A DNA stretch of 64,000 bases from Dasypus novemcinctus (taxonomy: Eukaryota; Chordata; Mammalia; Cingulata; Dasypodidae): the NCBI RefSeq assembly GCF_030445035.2, contig NC_080680.1, forward strand, positions 112,990,228 through 113,054,227, in the 5' to 3' direction. Both the position numbers and the translations under genes were made by a program. Position 1 is the stretch's first letter, and each line of letters opens with the position of its first letter. Shown one piece after another: positions 34,521-45,391 of this stretch. Below the pieces are notes generated by a model, which was not told where the DNA came from, did no database searches, and saw only the letters and a program-made list of their open reading frames with translations.

Positions 34521-35599
34521 TGATGAGTGTCTGTTCCTTCATGCAGGAGCCCTGAAAGCTTGGTTAGGTTTGCACACATCTATGCAGCTGCTGTTCACAA
34601 AGGGGGGTTCCACCGGGGCATGGACTAAAAAGGTCTACACTTCCATGGGTAGATTTGTGGGGAACCTTCATCCATCAGGGATGCTCCTGAAAAGACTCAC
34701 TAAGAAAGCAACTTAGAAATAATCACCAGGAGTTTTTCTACATTTGACCCAAAAAGTACAAGAAGCCCAAGACCCTTAGTTCAGAAAACTAATTGGACTT
34801 TGGGCCTGGCTGTGATTAATCACCAAGTTTCAGTTGGATTGTTAAGCAGCAATGGCAGTTTCCAAAGGAAATGTCATCGTTGCTAGGAAATGCCACCATG
34901 ATGCAGCTCATGGTCTTGCTGCTTGGCCCACCTGGTCAGTAGGAGCTGGCCACCAAGTTGCCTCTGTCCTAGGCTTGGAGCAGACATCCAGCTGGCACAA
35001 CCAATGCCCTAAGTAAGTTGATGCAGTTGTTAAGTCCAGGGAAGAGCTTTTCTTGCTTCTCTGTTCCCCTTCTTGATTTCTAGCCAAATTGTAAGTTTCA
35101 CCGGCAGGTAAGATTTTACCCATTTCTACCAGCAGGCAGGATTTTACCCATGTGAAGAATACAATTGCACTTCTTGATCCTCAGACAGAAAGCTCTGACT
35201 GTGATTCAATGTTCCACACGTTCCTTTCAGGACTCTGCTTTTGGCTCATTCAAATGTTTGAACAAAAATTGGAGGCTGAAAAACAAACATGCCAGAGGAC
35301 CTCAAGAAAAGAATATAATGTGCTGTAGAAGACAGATGAAAATATTAAACACACGAGGAGATGAGGAAAGAGGAGAGGGCATTTTTGCTGCAGCCTTGAG
35401 AAATGAGTAGAATTAAGTGTCAAAATGGAAGGGAAGTGCGTGCTAGGCCAATGGAACCACATAAACAGAGCGGTGGAGGCAGAAGGATGTTCAAGAGTAG
35501 GAGCCTGAGGTCATGGACTATACAGTAAACCTTATACATATACAACCTTCTTCCCTAGTTCAGATGAGACAACCCATTTAAGGTGGGAGTTGGGCAGAA
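34521..35599. other. unique sequence, no feature recognised
   Basis: No family or exon recognised. A short direct repeat 'aggtaagattttaccca' / 'aggcaggattttaccca' occurs at about 35106-35150. Confidence 0.45.
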
Positions 35600-36030
35600 A
35601 GCCAGATTGTGGTAGAGCCCATATTTAGCTTTCTTTTTCTTTTGGACACCTGGGAGAATTCTAGTTCCCACCAGTCCTATACTTAGGAAGGGCCACATGA
35701 TTAATTCTGGCCAAGGTATTGTGAGCAGAAGTGTTAAGTATAACTTCCTGGCCAAAGCAATTGCCAGTGCAATAATTGCCAGCACCTCTTCCCCTGCCTT
35801 GTCAGCTGGAAAGCTTGAAAGCTTGAATTTTCCAAATAGTTCAGTTATAGGATCGTGGATGTTGCTCATGCACAGATCAATGAGTTATTAAATGGAGAAC
35901 AATGGCTTAGAAAGTCTCCTAGATCTTTAGTGAAATTTTCATAGGCAAGAAATAAACCTCTGGTATTAAGCCACGGAGACTCTAGGGATGTTTGTTAAGG
36001 CAGCATAATCTAGATTATCCTGTCTAATAC
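35600..36030 (+). mobile_element. unassigned old interspersed repeat
   Basis: Ends 'gcaagaaataaacctctggt', 'attaagccacggagactcta' and 'gcagcataatctagattatc', resembling the end of a common old mammalian repeat. 36680-36960 looks related. Family not assigned. Confidence 0.45.
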
Positions 36031-36329
36031 AAATAATTTCTTCAAAGAGTTCATAAATCTTATGAAGGCCACCTTGGACCGCATAGGTTTGCCTCTTTTT
36101 CTGAAACTACCAGTCCTAAGCACCCTTATGGCCAAAGAAAGAGACAGCAATTTTATTTGTACCAGGCCTCCAGCTCACTTAGATCCCTTCTGATGCTGGT
36201 CCAAGAACAGACAGGATCTGTTCAAGATACCAAGGGCTTTGTGGCTTTATTTTAAAGGAGTGGTGGAAGAAGATATCATTGCCAATCCCTAAAGCTAGAT
36301 GGAGATTTGGATAACTTGAACAAAGACCT
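36031..36329. other. unique sequence
   Basis: No feature recognised. Confidence 0.5.
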
Positions 36330-36570
36330 CATAGCAGCTTTGTGAAGTAATAATTACTGCCATTTAGTGAATTACTGAGATTCTGGTGTGTTAGTGGACA
36401 TCTTATGGCCTTGGCCAATTTCACCCTGACAGCACTTCTGCAACATTTTACAGCTAAGAACATAGGCTCAGAGAAGTTCACCTACATCAGTTAAGGAAAG
36501 CTAAGATCCAAGCCCAGATCTGTTGGCTGCAAATCCAAGCTCTTTTCAGGGGACTACACTGCCCCTTAAA
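36330..36570 (-). mobile_element. MIR SINE
   Basis: 'taattactgccatttagtga', 'acattttacagctaagaaca', 'taggctcagagaagttcacc' and 'aagctcttttcaggggacta' give a long reversed MIR. Confidence 0.75.
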
Positions 36571-36679
36571 GCTTACAGGAGTCACAGGTGAAAGTAGACT
36601 CTTACTCAGAATTGTTCATCTTTACTCATGAGGAAAATAAAATTGAATGAGGCAAAAGCAAATAGTGCTCATTCAATAC

Positions 36680-36960
36680 TTATTTCTTCCTCTACATTTC
36701 CCAATCTCCCAGAAAGTAAATTGTGAACATGTAACTAGTTTCAGCCAATGACTGTGAGCATGTGTTATGGGCAGGCTGAGGTGGTTTAAACCTAGAGCTT
36801 TTCTTTCATCCTTCTCTTCCCTTGCTTACCCAAGAGGCCACACAACCCAGTTGGCATGGCTACAAGATAGGAGATGGCCTCCTCATCTTCATGACATTTT
36901 ATGTGAGAAAAGCCTCTATTGTGCTAATCCAGGAGAAACAGCCTTTTAGAGACTTTTTTC
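36680..36960 (+). mobile_element. unassigned old repeat, related to 35600-36030
   Basis: 'aatgactgtgagcatgtgtt' and 'gataggagatggcctcctca' share the layout of the repeat at 35600. Low certainty. Confidence 0.35.
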
Positions 36961-37049
36961 CCCTTATTGGACCACAGGTAAAAAGAATTGAATTAATCCC
37001 AGTGGTTCGGGACAAAGTTTGCTCATTGGTCTTTGCATGGCCCGCTTTT

Positions 37050-37480
37050 ATTTATTTCAATAATTAATTACTATTTTAAATAATGTATACATTCATGAAA
37101 CCAATCATCCCTCAGAACTAAAACTAGGATCTTGACAAAAACCTTCATCTAACACCAGTCCTTCTACAAACTTCTTTCCAACCCTCCCTCACCCATGGGA
37201 GCCGTCACCCTAAATCCTATATTCATCATTCCCTAACTTTCTGAGTGTATAGGTTTTTGGCATCTATATGTGCTCCTAAAACTTATATTTTTAAAAATTT
37301 TTATTTGTTTTTAACTTCATAAAAATGGTATGATACCACATTTAATCAATTGGGGCCTAATCATTTTTATATAGTAGCATAATACTAAGGTCTATCTGTA
37401 TTGTTAATATCGGCACACTTTATTTATTTTGACTACTATAGACTGAATTTTATTATTTTTCTTTTCTTGGACATGTCCTG
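37050..37480 (-). mobile_element. old L1 3' UTR region (antisense)
   Basis: 'ataatgtatacattcatgaa', 'catctaacaccagtccttct', 'aaaatggtatgataccacat' and 'tagcataatactaaggtct' resemble an antisense old L1 3' UTR. Confidence 0.5.
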
Positions 37481-37559
37481 GTCACTTTCCTTTCCAAGAC
37501 TTGCGGGAACTTAGATTATTTAGTTGCTGTACATATTTATCACAAGAGAAGTGAAGTTC

Positions 37560-37700
37560 AGAATGTCGAAGGCCAGCTTGAAGTGGCACAGGACTGGGAT
37601 TCAGACGGGTCTGTGTTCAAACCCAAACTTGACTTCTTACAAGTGTAGACTTGGTGCACAGTTTACCCTTCTATAAATTGCCATGCTTATGCTGTTCTTA
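37560..37700 (+). mobile_element. MIR SINE
   Basis: 'gactgggattcagacgggtc', 'tgtgttcaaacccaaacttg' and 'cagtttacccttctataaat' follow forward MIR. Confidence 0.7.
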
Positions 37701-38184
37701 CTGGACTGTGGGCAGCATTCAACAATACAAGGAATGGACCATGAACTTTATGAATTCTAACTTACGGCATGGATATTACTATGAGTGAGAGAAAGGTGCT
37801 TCAATCTGCTTTTTTAAAATTCACACACACGTAACATTGCACACAAACACTTTGTTCCTTATCCAACTAAAACTGACCAATTCAAGCTTGTGACCTTATT
37901 CTCTTCTGATTGTCCCCATAGCAATCATCAGTAGAATGACCAGCAAATTGGAATCATCCCTCTCCCCTAACAGATGTATCCACCCTTCTGGTTCTTTGAA
38001 GATGCAGATGATACTCATTATGAGTATGCCAACAAGTTGCAGGTGAAGCAGATTTGGAACAGGGTGCATTTTACTCAGCAAACACTTCTTTTCCCAGTGT
38101 GTCTGTGTGCTGGTGGGAGATTGTTTGACTGAGGATGGATTGCCCCAAACAGAATGGCTTGCTACCATAAATCTTGCTTAAAAT
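37701..38184. other. unique sequence, no feature recognised
   Basis: No repeat family or exon recognised. Confidence 0.5.
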
Positions 38185-38400
38185 AGCTGAAAGGAATGGA
38201 CTTTGGAGGTATCTGACCCAGGTTTTTTACATAGTACTGGCACTTACAGCCTTATCTCAGGAGAAGCATGTATGTTTTCTGACTCTCTGTTCTCCTGTCT
38301 GCAAAACACAAAACATTAAATCAGATAATGTAAGTTGAGTGCTAAAGACAGGCCCCTAAGTAAAGTAGCTGCTCATTTAAATGTTAGTTTTCCTTTTATT
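38185..38400 (+). mobile_element. MIR SINE
   Basis: 'ggtatctgacccaggttttt', 'cttacagccttatctcagga' and 'aatcagataatgtaagttga' follow forward MIR. Confidence 0.55.
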
Positions 38401-38990
38401 TCCCATTCCTAAGTTGTTGATTTCCTCAGAGACATACAGATAAAGGAACAGTGTCATGGTATGACTTGAAATACCTAAGAGAAATTATGTGAGTCACCAA
38501 AGGAGCATAATTAATAAAATGGCAGAATTCATGTGTGAAAACAACAAAAATCACTTCCAGTAGGAGAAAAGCTGTGACTTTCTAGATACTTGTTTTGGCA
38601 AAAGCTGAGTTTCTGACACTTTCTTGCCTGGTTCTAGAGCTGAACCTGCCAGGGGAACTGACACTGCATGTCCTTCTAGAGAGTCAGCGGGCAGCTGATC
38701 AATAAAGTCAGAGAGACAAGTCCTTGGGAGGAAAGTGGACCTTGCCAGATAGCCCTCATGATACTCCAGGAGGAAAAATCAGCTTCAGATGAAAAAGACA
38801 CACAGTTTTAAATGTGGGAGGGGAGATGCTGCAAGAGAGGGTAGTTCAGCAGGGTGGGGAGATTCCCTGAGAGTAAATTCAGATAGTAAAAAAATGTCCC
38901 AATGAACATAAGCATTGAAGGCAGCTAAGGGAGTCAAACTATCTGCCCAGCAAATGTGCCAATGAGCTGAGGCTTTAAAAGGCCAGGCAG
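38401..38990. other. unique sequence, no feature recognised
   Basis: No repeat family or exon recognised. Confidence 0.5.
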
Positions 38991-39165
38991 GGAGTGGATG
39001 TGACTCAAGCAGTTGAACTGCCACTTCCCACACGGGAGGTCCCAGGTTCAGTTCCCAGTGCCTCCTGAAAAAAACAAAAGCAAAGCAACAAGCAAAACAA
39101 ACAATAAAACCAACTCAGGGAAGCCGATGTGGCTCAGTGGTTGATCTCTCCTGTCACAGGATTGA
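38991..39165 (+). mobile_element. DAS SINE dimer, second unit cut short
   Basis: First head GGGAGTGGATGTGACTCAAG with box-B-like CCCAGGTTCAGTTCCC, then a CAAA-rich linker. The second head 'aagccgatgtggctcagtgg' (39121-39140) ends at about 39160. Two tRNA-like heads in tandem are characteristic of the DAS dimer forms. Confidence 0.85.
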
Positions 39166-39824
39166 TGTTAGAAGAACACAAATATTTACATGGACAGTCT
39201 TTCTCCTTGCTCTCAAAATAAGATTAGTATGAAAGCCAAAGGTACAAGAGGTCAGAAGAATCAGAGCTTCCTGACCAGTGAAAGTCAGCTTTCTTAGTGA
39301 GACTGTCCAAAGGCCGCTTCTGTCTAAATGAACAAGCTTCCAGGGAGTGCCTTCTGTGAGCCGGGTTCTACATTAAAGATCCAGGATGCACTTGACATGG
39401 TCTTAAAATCCAGTAAAATAAAAATATACAAGAGCCTAAGAAAAAGTCTCTCATCCCTTAACCCGGTGCTCATACCAGACTTTGTTTTGATTCTGGGTTT
39501 CTGAGTCCTGTCCAGAAGCTGAGAAAACATTCTTATATTTTGCAATCAGTTGTCAGCATCAGAATACACGATTAAGGAAGACAACCGCCAGAAAGAACAA
39601 AAAGGACATCTCAGTTTCCTGCCAGTTACTAGCTGTGTAGCCTTGGGTCAGTTACTGCACTTCCTGGGTGCCAGATTTAGCAAATAAAAATTGAGAACAC
39701 CTATTTAAATATGAATTTCAGATAAACAATGAAGGATTTTTAAAGTAAGAATGTCCCAAATATTTCATGAAATATACTAAAAGTATTCACATTGTTTACC
39801 TGAAATTTGAATTTGCTTTATTTT
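39166..39824. other. unique sequence with weak MIR
   Basis: 39610-39680 ('ctagctgtgtagccttgggt') is a MIR core fragment. Nothing else recognised. Confidence 0.45.
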
Positions 39825-40200
39825 TAATTGTTAGAGAAGTTGTAAGTTTACAGAATGATCATGCAGAAAATACAGAGCTCCCATAAATCCACCCCCATTA
39901 TTAACATTTTGTGTTAGTGTGGTACCTTCCACATCACAACTGATGAGAGAATATATTATAATGGTACTATTAATCGAAGCCCATAGTTTATATTAGGGTT
40001 CTCTGTGTTGTACAGTCCTATATTTGCTTTTAATTTTTATTCTATCATCATATATATACCACCTAAAATTTCCCCTTTGAACTGCATTTAGATATATAAC
40101 TCAGTGGTGATAATTACATTCCTAATGTTGTTTTACCATCACCATATACATTACCAAAGCTTTTCTAAACAGAAACTACCCCTGTTAAGAATTAATTCCT
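39825..40200 (-). mobile_element. L1/HAL1-type 3' UTR (antisense)
   Basis: Carries one copy of the 'gagaagttgtaagtttacag' block that is triplicated in the half-L1 (45422, 45644, 45861), then 'gggttctctgtgttgtacag' and 'ttttaccatcaccatataca'. A single-copy relative of that 3' UTR. Confidence 0.7.
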
Positions 40201-40530
40201 GATGAAAATGATCTAAAATTGATTGCAGTGATGAATGCACAGCTCTGTGAGTATGCCCAAAGCCACTGAATGTACACCCTAGATCAGGGGTCCTAACCTT
40301 TTTTGTTCCGGTGACCCCTTTGCCAGTCAATTAAAAACCACAGAACCTTTATTAAGTCCACACTATACTGTGTATCATTTAATAAACATATCACATCTGC
40401 ACCAACACATCCCACAAGAATAATGGGTTTTTTTAAAAATTCCAGTTCAAACTCATGGAGCCCTGGTTAAGAACCCCTGCTTTAGATAGACTGTATGGTA
40501 TGTGAATATATCTCAATAAAATTGTTCTAA
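40201..40530 (+). mobile_element. L1 3' end split by a hAT element
   Basis: 'gcagtgatgaatgcacagct', 'gcccaaagccactgaatgta' leads to 40284 and resumes at 40480 with 'tatgtgaatatatctcaata'. The same end is seen at 44030-44110. Confidence 0.75.
40285..40479. mobile_element. hAT-type miniature DNA element (copy 2)
   Basis: 195 bp with terminal inverted repeats (CAGGGGTCCTAACC on the left, complement of TTAAGAACCCCTG on the right). Flanks CCCTAGAT and CTTTAGAT match 6/8 and fit the hAT nTnTAGAn target. It is inserted in the L1 3' end above, so it is younger than that L1. Homologous to 3818-4007. Confidence 0.85.
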
Positions 40531-40599
40531 AAAGAAAAGAATTAAGTCCCCATTCCCCATCCCCACTCCAGCCCCTGGCCATCTGTATTCTAGTTTCTG

Positions 40600-40775
40600 A
40601 CTATAAGTTTGCTTATGAAAATCAAATTTGAATGGGTGTCCTATTCACTTCTCTGTACTTATTCTTTCCTCTGTGAAATGGGAATAAGAATTCCTACCTT
40701 GACTGTATACTGAGAATGAAGTTAGACAGGGTATGAGAAGCCTGGACACAAGGTAGGCACCCAAAAAATAATAGC
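40600..40775 (+). mobile_element. MIR SINE, 3' half
   Basis: 'ttctttcctctgtgaaatgg', 'gaataagaattcctaccttg' and 'ggacacaaggtaggcaccca' follow forward MIR. Confidence 0.7.
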
Positions 40776-41223
40776 CCTTTCCACTTTCCTATCCCTCAGG
40801 ACAGACACTAAGTACCAAAATGGACTTGGACAAATGCATCCATCCCAATAGACAGTAGATGGTTTTCTGGGAGCTGGATCAGCCAGGTTTAGGAGGAGAA
40901 AGGAGAGTCTCTGGCCCCATTACCCCCCCTCACTCAGGACCCCCTAGGAGCATCTGGGGGGTGTGCCTATAAAGGAAAGCCAAGGCTCAGATTAACTATG
41001 GGCCTGCCTAGAATTTCTGACATGTGCAGAGGCAGGTGTCTAGATGTGGACGTGGAGCTGTTACATCTGTACAAAAAGAAAGAATATTTAAATGATAAGT
41101 GACCATAACTGTTGGCTCCTAAATCTCTGCTGTTGATACTCAACTCCCCAGTAACTTAATAACACAAAACATCAGGACTCCAGCTGGGCATGATAAGGAG
41201 GTAAAAAATAGGAAACCCTGGGT
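40776..41223. other. unique sequence, no feature recognised
   Basis: No repeat family or exon recognised. Confidence 0.5.
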
Positions 41224-41480
41224 TCAGGAGTGGATGTGGCTTAAGCGGTTGAGCACCTGCTTCTCACATGGGAGGTCCCAGGTTCAGTCCCTGGTGCCTC
41301 CTGAAAACAAACAAACAATAAGCAAACAAACAAACAAAAAAACAACTCAGGGGGGCTGATGTGGCTCAGTAGTTGAGGGCCAGATTCCCACATACAAGGT
41401 CCAGGTTCAATTCCCAGCCTGGTACCAAAAAACTAAACAAAATAAAAACACAACAACAACAACAACAACAACAACAAAAA
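41224..41480 (+). mobile_element. DAS SINE dimer with CAA tail
   Basis: First head 'ggagtggatgtggcttaagc', box-B-like CCCAGGTTCAGTCCC, and an (AAAC)n linker. Second head 'ggctgatgtggctcagtagt' with CCAGGTTCAATTCC. The tail ends in about nine CAA repeats (41451-41477). Complete dimer. Confidence 0.92.
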
Positions 41481-42156
41481 CTGTAGGTCCTGGATATGCC
41501 TGTCTCTACAGAGAAAGGCAATGGATCAGGAATGGAGATCTAGTCCCAAGGGAATGTACCTGGGCTGTGCCTGCTCAGACCAGGCCAGCTACATTCTACT
41601 TAGCAAAGCCCACAAAGCTCATCTTGTGAGGCAGCTTGGATATTGTAGAGAGAACTAGAGCATCAGAGGAGAGGATAGCTGCACCCTACTGTCCCTGAGA
41701 GTCTTGGATTCTGCACACATACTCCATGGGTTTGCCATGTTCACAAAGTTAGTGTCAAAACTTCTCCTATATTACCAGGTAAAATAAGGCTGTCCTCCTA
41801 TGTTTCATAGGCACCCATCACTTAAAGTTACCAAGGTGGAAAATTATATTTTGTCAGGTTTCTGTTGCCATCTTGGGGTCTTATTGGTATTTTACCATAG
41901 GCATCCTTTGTCACCTAAATTTATATACTACTGGAAGACGAAAAAGTTAGCTCTAATAAAATTCTAAGTTAAGATCAGTTCAAGCTCCACCTGAAACACA
42001 TCAGGTGTTTCAGGCTGGGAATTAAATTTTTTCTTGTACTCCACTCTGTAATGGCAAATGAAATTAAAGGAAAGAAGTGACAGAGGAAGGATGGAAGAGC
42101 TCCTGTATCTGTTTCTGGAGTATTATTACTGAGACAAGCTTAAATTAAGAACCACA
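41481..42156. other. unique sequence, no feature recognised
   Basis: No repeat family or exon recognised. Confidence 0.5.
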
Positions 42157-42503
42157 GTTTAGGGCAGTGGTTCTCAAAGGGTGATCTGTAGATTCCTAAA
42201 GCCTCCTGACAATCTTTCGTGGGATCCATGGTCAAAATTATGTTCGTAATAACACCAGGTGTTATTTGCCTTCTTAAACTCTTTCTCTCAGGAGTATACA
42301 GTGGTTTCTAAAGACTGCATGACATATCCACCATTATCAAAAAAGGCGATTCAAATGCATCCCACTTTTCCAGTTACAGATCTATCTGAGACCAGATTTT
42401 CTTTATACACATCAACCAAAACAATGAATGTCAACAGACTGTATGAAAAAACATATATGAGAGTCCCTTCGTCATCTATTAGGCCAGGCATGAAAGATGT
42501 GCA
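42157..42503 (+). mobile_element. hAT-like relic, 5' part
   Basis: Begins CAGTGGTTCTCAAAGGGTGA (hAT-type terminus) and includes 'gttcgtaataacaccaggtg' and 'aggagtatacagtggtttct'. The likely other end is 50560-51172, with the antisense L1 lying between. The short frame 42259-42516 has no transposase motif. Confidence 0.55.
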
Positions 42504-42702
42504 TTTAAGTCTCTGATTTTAACTCTTTCTTCCTTTTTAATATAGGCGTTTAGAGCTATAAATTTCCCTCTCATCATGCTTTAGCTTCATTCCATAAGTT
42601 TTGATTTGTTATGTTCTCATTTTCATTTGTTTTGGGGTATTTACAGATTTCTTTTGCAGTTTCCTCCTTGACCCACCAATTGTTTAAGAATGTGTTGTTT
42701 AA
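42504..42702 (-). mobile_element. antisense old L1, segment 1
   Basis: 'gcgtttagagctataaattt' and 'tcctccttgacccaccaatt' are ORF2 reverse-transcriptase-region sequence read in reverse. Continues at 44131-45355 and 49988-50548. Confidence 0.75.
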
Positions 42703-44130
42703 GATCTGATAGGGGTCTAATATCCATGATACATAAAGAGATCCTATAACTCAACAATAAAAAAACAAACTACCTGATTGAAAAATGGGCAAAAGACTAG
42801 AATGGACAATTGCCCAAAGGAAGGGGAAAAAAAAAAACACTGAAAAAATGTTCAACATGACTAGCAATTAGGGAAATGCAAATCAAAACTATATTGAGAG
42901 TTGCAAGTCTGTTGAGGCTCAGGGCCTGGCTATCACACGGACAGTCCAGAGCCTCAACAGACTTGCAACTCTCAATGTAGTTTTGATTTGCATTTCCCTA
43001 ATTGCTAGTCATGTCAAGCATTTTTTCAGTGTTTTTTTTCCCTTCCTTTGGGCAGTTGTCCATTCAAGTCTTGATATCATTTCACACCTATTAGAATGGC
43101 CACTATTAAAGAGTTGGAAAATGACATGTGTTGAAGAAGATATGGAGAGAAGGAACTTTTATCCACTGTTAGTGGGACTGTGGAATGGTACAGCCATTGT
43201 GGAAGACTGTTTGACAGTTCCTAAGGAAGGTGAATATAGACTTGCCTTGTGATTCAGCAATATCACTACTAGGTATGTACTCAGAAGAACTGAAAGCAAT
43301 GACACAAACAGACATCTGCACACCAGTGCTCATAGTGGTGTTATTCCAAAAGACGGAAACAACCCAGGTGCTCATCAACTGATGGAGAAACAAACTGGTG
43401 TATATACACAATGGAATATCATGCACCTGTAAGAAGAAATGAAGTTGTAAAAAGCATATGACAACATGGATGATCCTGGAGGACATTATGGTGAGTGACG
43501 CAAACCAGACACAAAAAGATAAACACTATATGATTGCACTATTAGGAACTAAATATATTGTGTAGACTCGTGGAGTTAGGAATTAGAATATAGGTCACCA
43601 GAAAATAGAATGATGGCAGAGAATGGAAAGCTGTGGGTTAATGTGTGCAGAATTGATTAAAAGGTTATTTGTAAACCTTTGGAAATGAGTGGAAATGGTG
43701 ACAGCACATCATGGTGTTTGTGATTAGTAGAGCTATTATATGGGTATGACATTGGTTGAAAGGAACTGTCTAAGGACATGTATATTACTAGAAGGAAAGC
43801 AAAAAAAGTATAATGGCACTGTATAACATAGTGAAACCTCATGTGAAATACAAATATAGGTAATATTGCATATAGAAGACTGTTTTTACAAAATATAAAC
43901 ACAAACTAGAGAGACAGATACAGAATAACAGCTATGTACAGCAGGGGAAGCATAGAGAGACTGAAAGGTGATGAGTTTTTTGTCTTGTTTATTATTATTA
44001 TAGGAATAAATAAAAATGCATTAATAATGATTGAAGTTATGAATGCACAAGTATGTGATTATACCAAATACCACTGATTGTACAATTTGGATGGATTTAT
44101 ACTTTATTAATATGCATCAATGAAATTGAT
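42703..44130 (+). mobile_element. forward L1, 5'-truncated, with palindrome
   Basis: From 42703 ('aggggtctaatatccatgat', 'gaaaaatgggcaaaagacta') through the ORF2 C-terminal region ('cactgttagtgggactgtgg', 'tgtatatacacaatggaata') to a 3' UTR ending 'gatgaatgcacaagtatg'-type sequence near 44050-44110. Flanks 42681-42702 and 44131-44152 match 20/22 (both end TGTGTTGTTTAA), a target-site duplication in the old antisense L1. An extra ~178-bp fold-back segment sits inside (42898-43075). Frames at 42983-43486 are disrupted ORF2 and not functional. Confidence 0.85.
42795..43070. repeat. large palindrome, ~120-bp arms
   Basis: Left arm 42795-42920 and right arm 42949-43070 are reverse complements with about six mismatches and one length difference in an A/T run (about 95% identity by eye). 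The loop is 28 nt (42921-42948). The inner ~28 bp of each arm plus the loop come from an inverted piece of the young L1 3' UTR. The outer ~95 bp are ORF2 sequence. Confidence 0.95.
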
Positions 44131-44377
44131 TTGTTAAGAGTGTGTTGTTTAACTTCCATATATTTGTGCCTATTCTGGTTCTCTGCCCCTTTTTCATTTC
44201 CAGCTTCATTCCATTGTGATCAGAGAAATTGCATTATATAATTTCAATCTCTCTAAATTTGTTGAGCTTTGTTCTGTGACCTAGCATGTGATCTATCCTG
44301 GACCATGATCCATGTGCACTCGAGAAAGATGTATATCCTACTGTATTGGGGTGTAATGTTCTGTATATGTCTATTAG

Positions 44378-44445
44378 GTCTAGTTCCTCTAAGGTATTAC
44401 TCAAGGTCTCTGTCTAGTTCCTCTAAGGTATTACTCAAGGTCTCT
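44378..44445. repeat. perfect 34-bp tandem duplication
   Basis: 44378-44411 and 44412-44445 are identical head-to-tail copies starting GTCTAGTTCCTCTAAGG. Confidence 0.97.
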
Positions 44446-44697
44446 GTTTCTTTATTAACCCCCTGTTGAGATGTTCTATCTAATGGTGATAATGGTGTAT
44501 TAAAAAGTCCCGCAGACTTTAATGATGACAGAAGAATCTATTTCTCCCCTTAGTTTTGCTGATATTTGCCTCATGTATTTTGGGGCACCCTGGTTAGGTG
44601 CATAAATATTTTATTGTTCTTTTTTCTTGGTAGATTACCCATTTTTATTAACATATAGTGTCCTTCTTTGACTCTTCAACAGTTTTGTGTTTAAAGT

Positions 44698-44879
44698 TGT
44701 TTTTTTTTTAGGAATTGAACCCAGGACCTCATACATAGGAAGCAGGCACTCAATCACTGAGTTATATCTACTCCCCAGTGAGAGTTGCTTTTTCCATTTG
44801 TTTGTATGTTTGTTTTAGGAGGCACCCAGAATCAAACCCAGGATCTCATACATGGGAAGCTACATCTGCTCCCCTAAAG
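44698..44879 (-). mobile_element. DAS SINE dimer inside L1
   Basis: Minus strand: two tRNA-like heads with box-B-like motifs ('ggtttgattctgggtgcctc' and 'ggttcaattcc'), separated by an AAAC-rich linker. Flanks TAAAGTTG and TAAAGTCG resemble a short target duplication. It splits the L1 endonuclease coding region. Confidence 0.8.
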
Positions 44880-45127
44880 TCGATTTTGTCTAATATTAAT
44901 GTAGCTACTCCCACCCTTTTTTTGTTATTGTTTTTGTGTAAAATCATTTTCCAACTTTTTGCTTGCAACCTTCTTGCATCCCTGGATCTAAGAAGAGTTT
45001 TGTGTAGACAGCATATCAATGGGTTGTATTTCCTTATCCATTCTACCGATCTCTGTCTTTTGATTGGCAAGTTTAATCCTTTAACATTCAAGGTTATTAC
45101 TGTCAAGGCAGTACTTATTTTAGCCAT
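44880..45127 (-). pseudogene. L1 ORF2 endonuclease N-terminus, decayed
   Basis: The translated start reads MAKISTALTVITLNVKGLN, followed by PIKRQRSVEWIRKYNPLICC, which is the L1 apurinic-like endonuclease N-terminus. The conserved LNxxGLN asparagine motif is kept. The catalytic glutamate of the usual QETH segment is replaced (reads HKTLL), so the enzyme would be dead. The open frame then runs into the DAS dimer and ends. In a live L1 this domain nicks target DNA at TTTT/A-like sites to prime reverse transcription. Confidence 0.85.
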
Positions 45128-45391
45128 TTTTTTCCTTTAGGTTTATATATGTCACATTTTGTTTATTTTCTCTCTTTATCCTTATAGTTACTTTTACTAA
45201 TAATCTTCCTTTCTGCACTCTCCTCCAACCCTCTCTCTCCTGTTTTTTCCTTTCAACTGGCAGAACTCCCTTAGTATTTCTTGAAGGGCAAGACTCTTGT
45301 TGACAAACTCAATTTCTCTTTATCTGTGAATATTTTGAAATACTCCCTTATTTTTTTAAATTAATTTATTAAAACATATAACCCACATATA

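Larger units (their letters stand above)
44131..45355 (-). mobile_element. antisense old L1, segment 2 (ORF2 5' half)
   Basis: Plus strand shows reversed ORF2: 'attccattgtgatcagagaa', 'gacctagcatgtgatctatc', 'tttttattaacatatagtgt', 'ttgattggcaagtttaatcc'. It ends at the half-L1 insertion point, 45355. Contains the ORF2 endonuclease start (44880-45127). Confidence 0.85.

Noticed and set aside
44698-44879. tRNA genes, considered because DAS heads have box-A and box-B-like motifs
   Set aside because: The heads cannot form a full cloverleaf, are followed by A-rich tails and occur as dimers, so they are SINEs. The same reasoning applies to 1335, 6893, 38991, 41224 and 61405.
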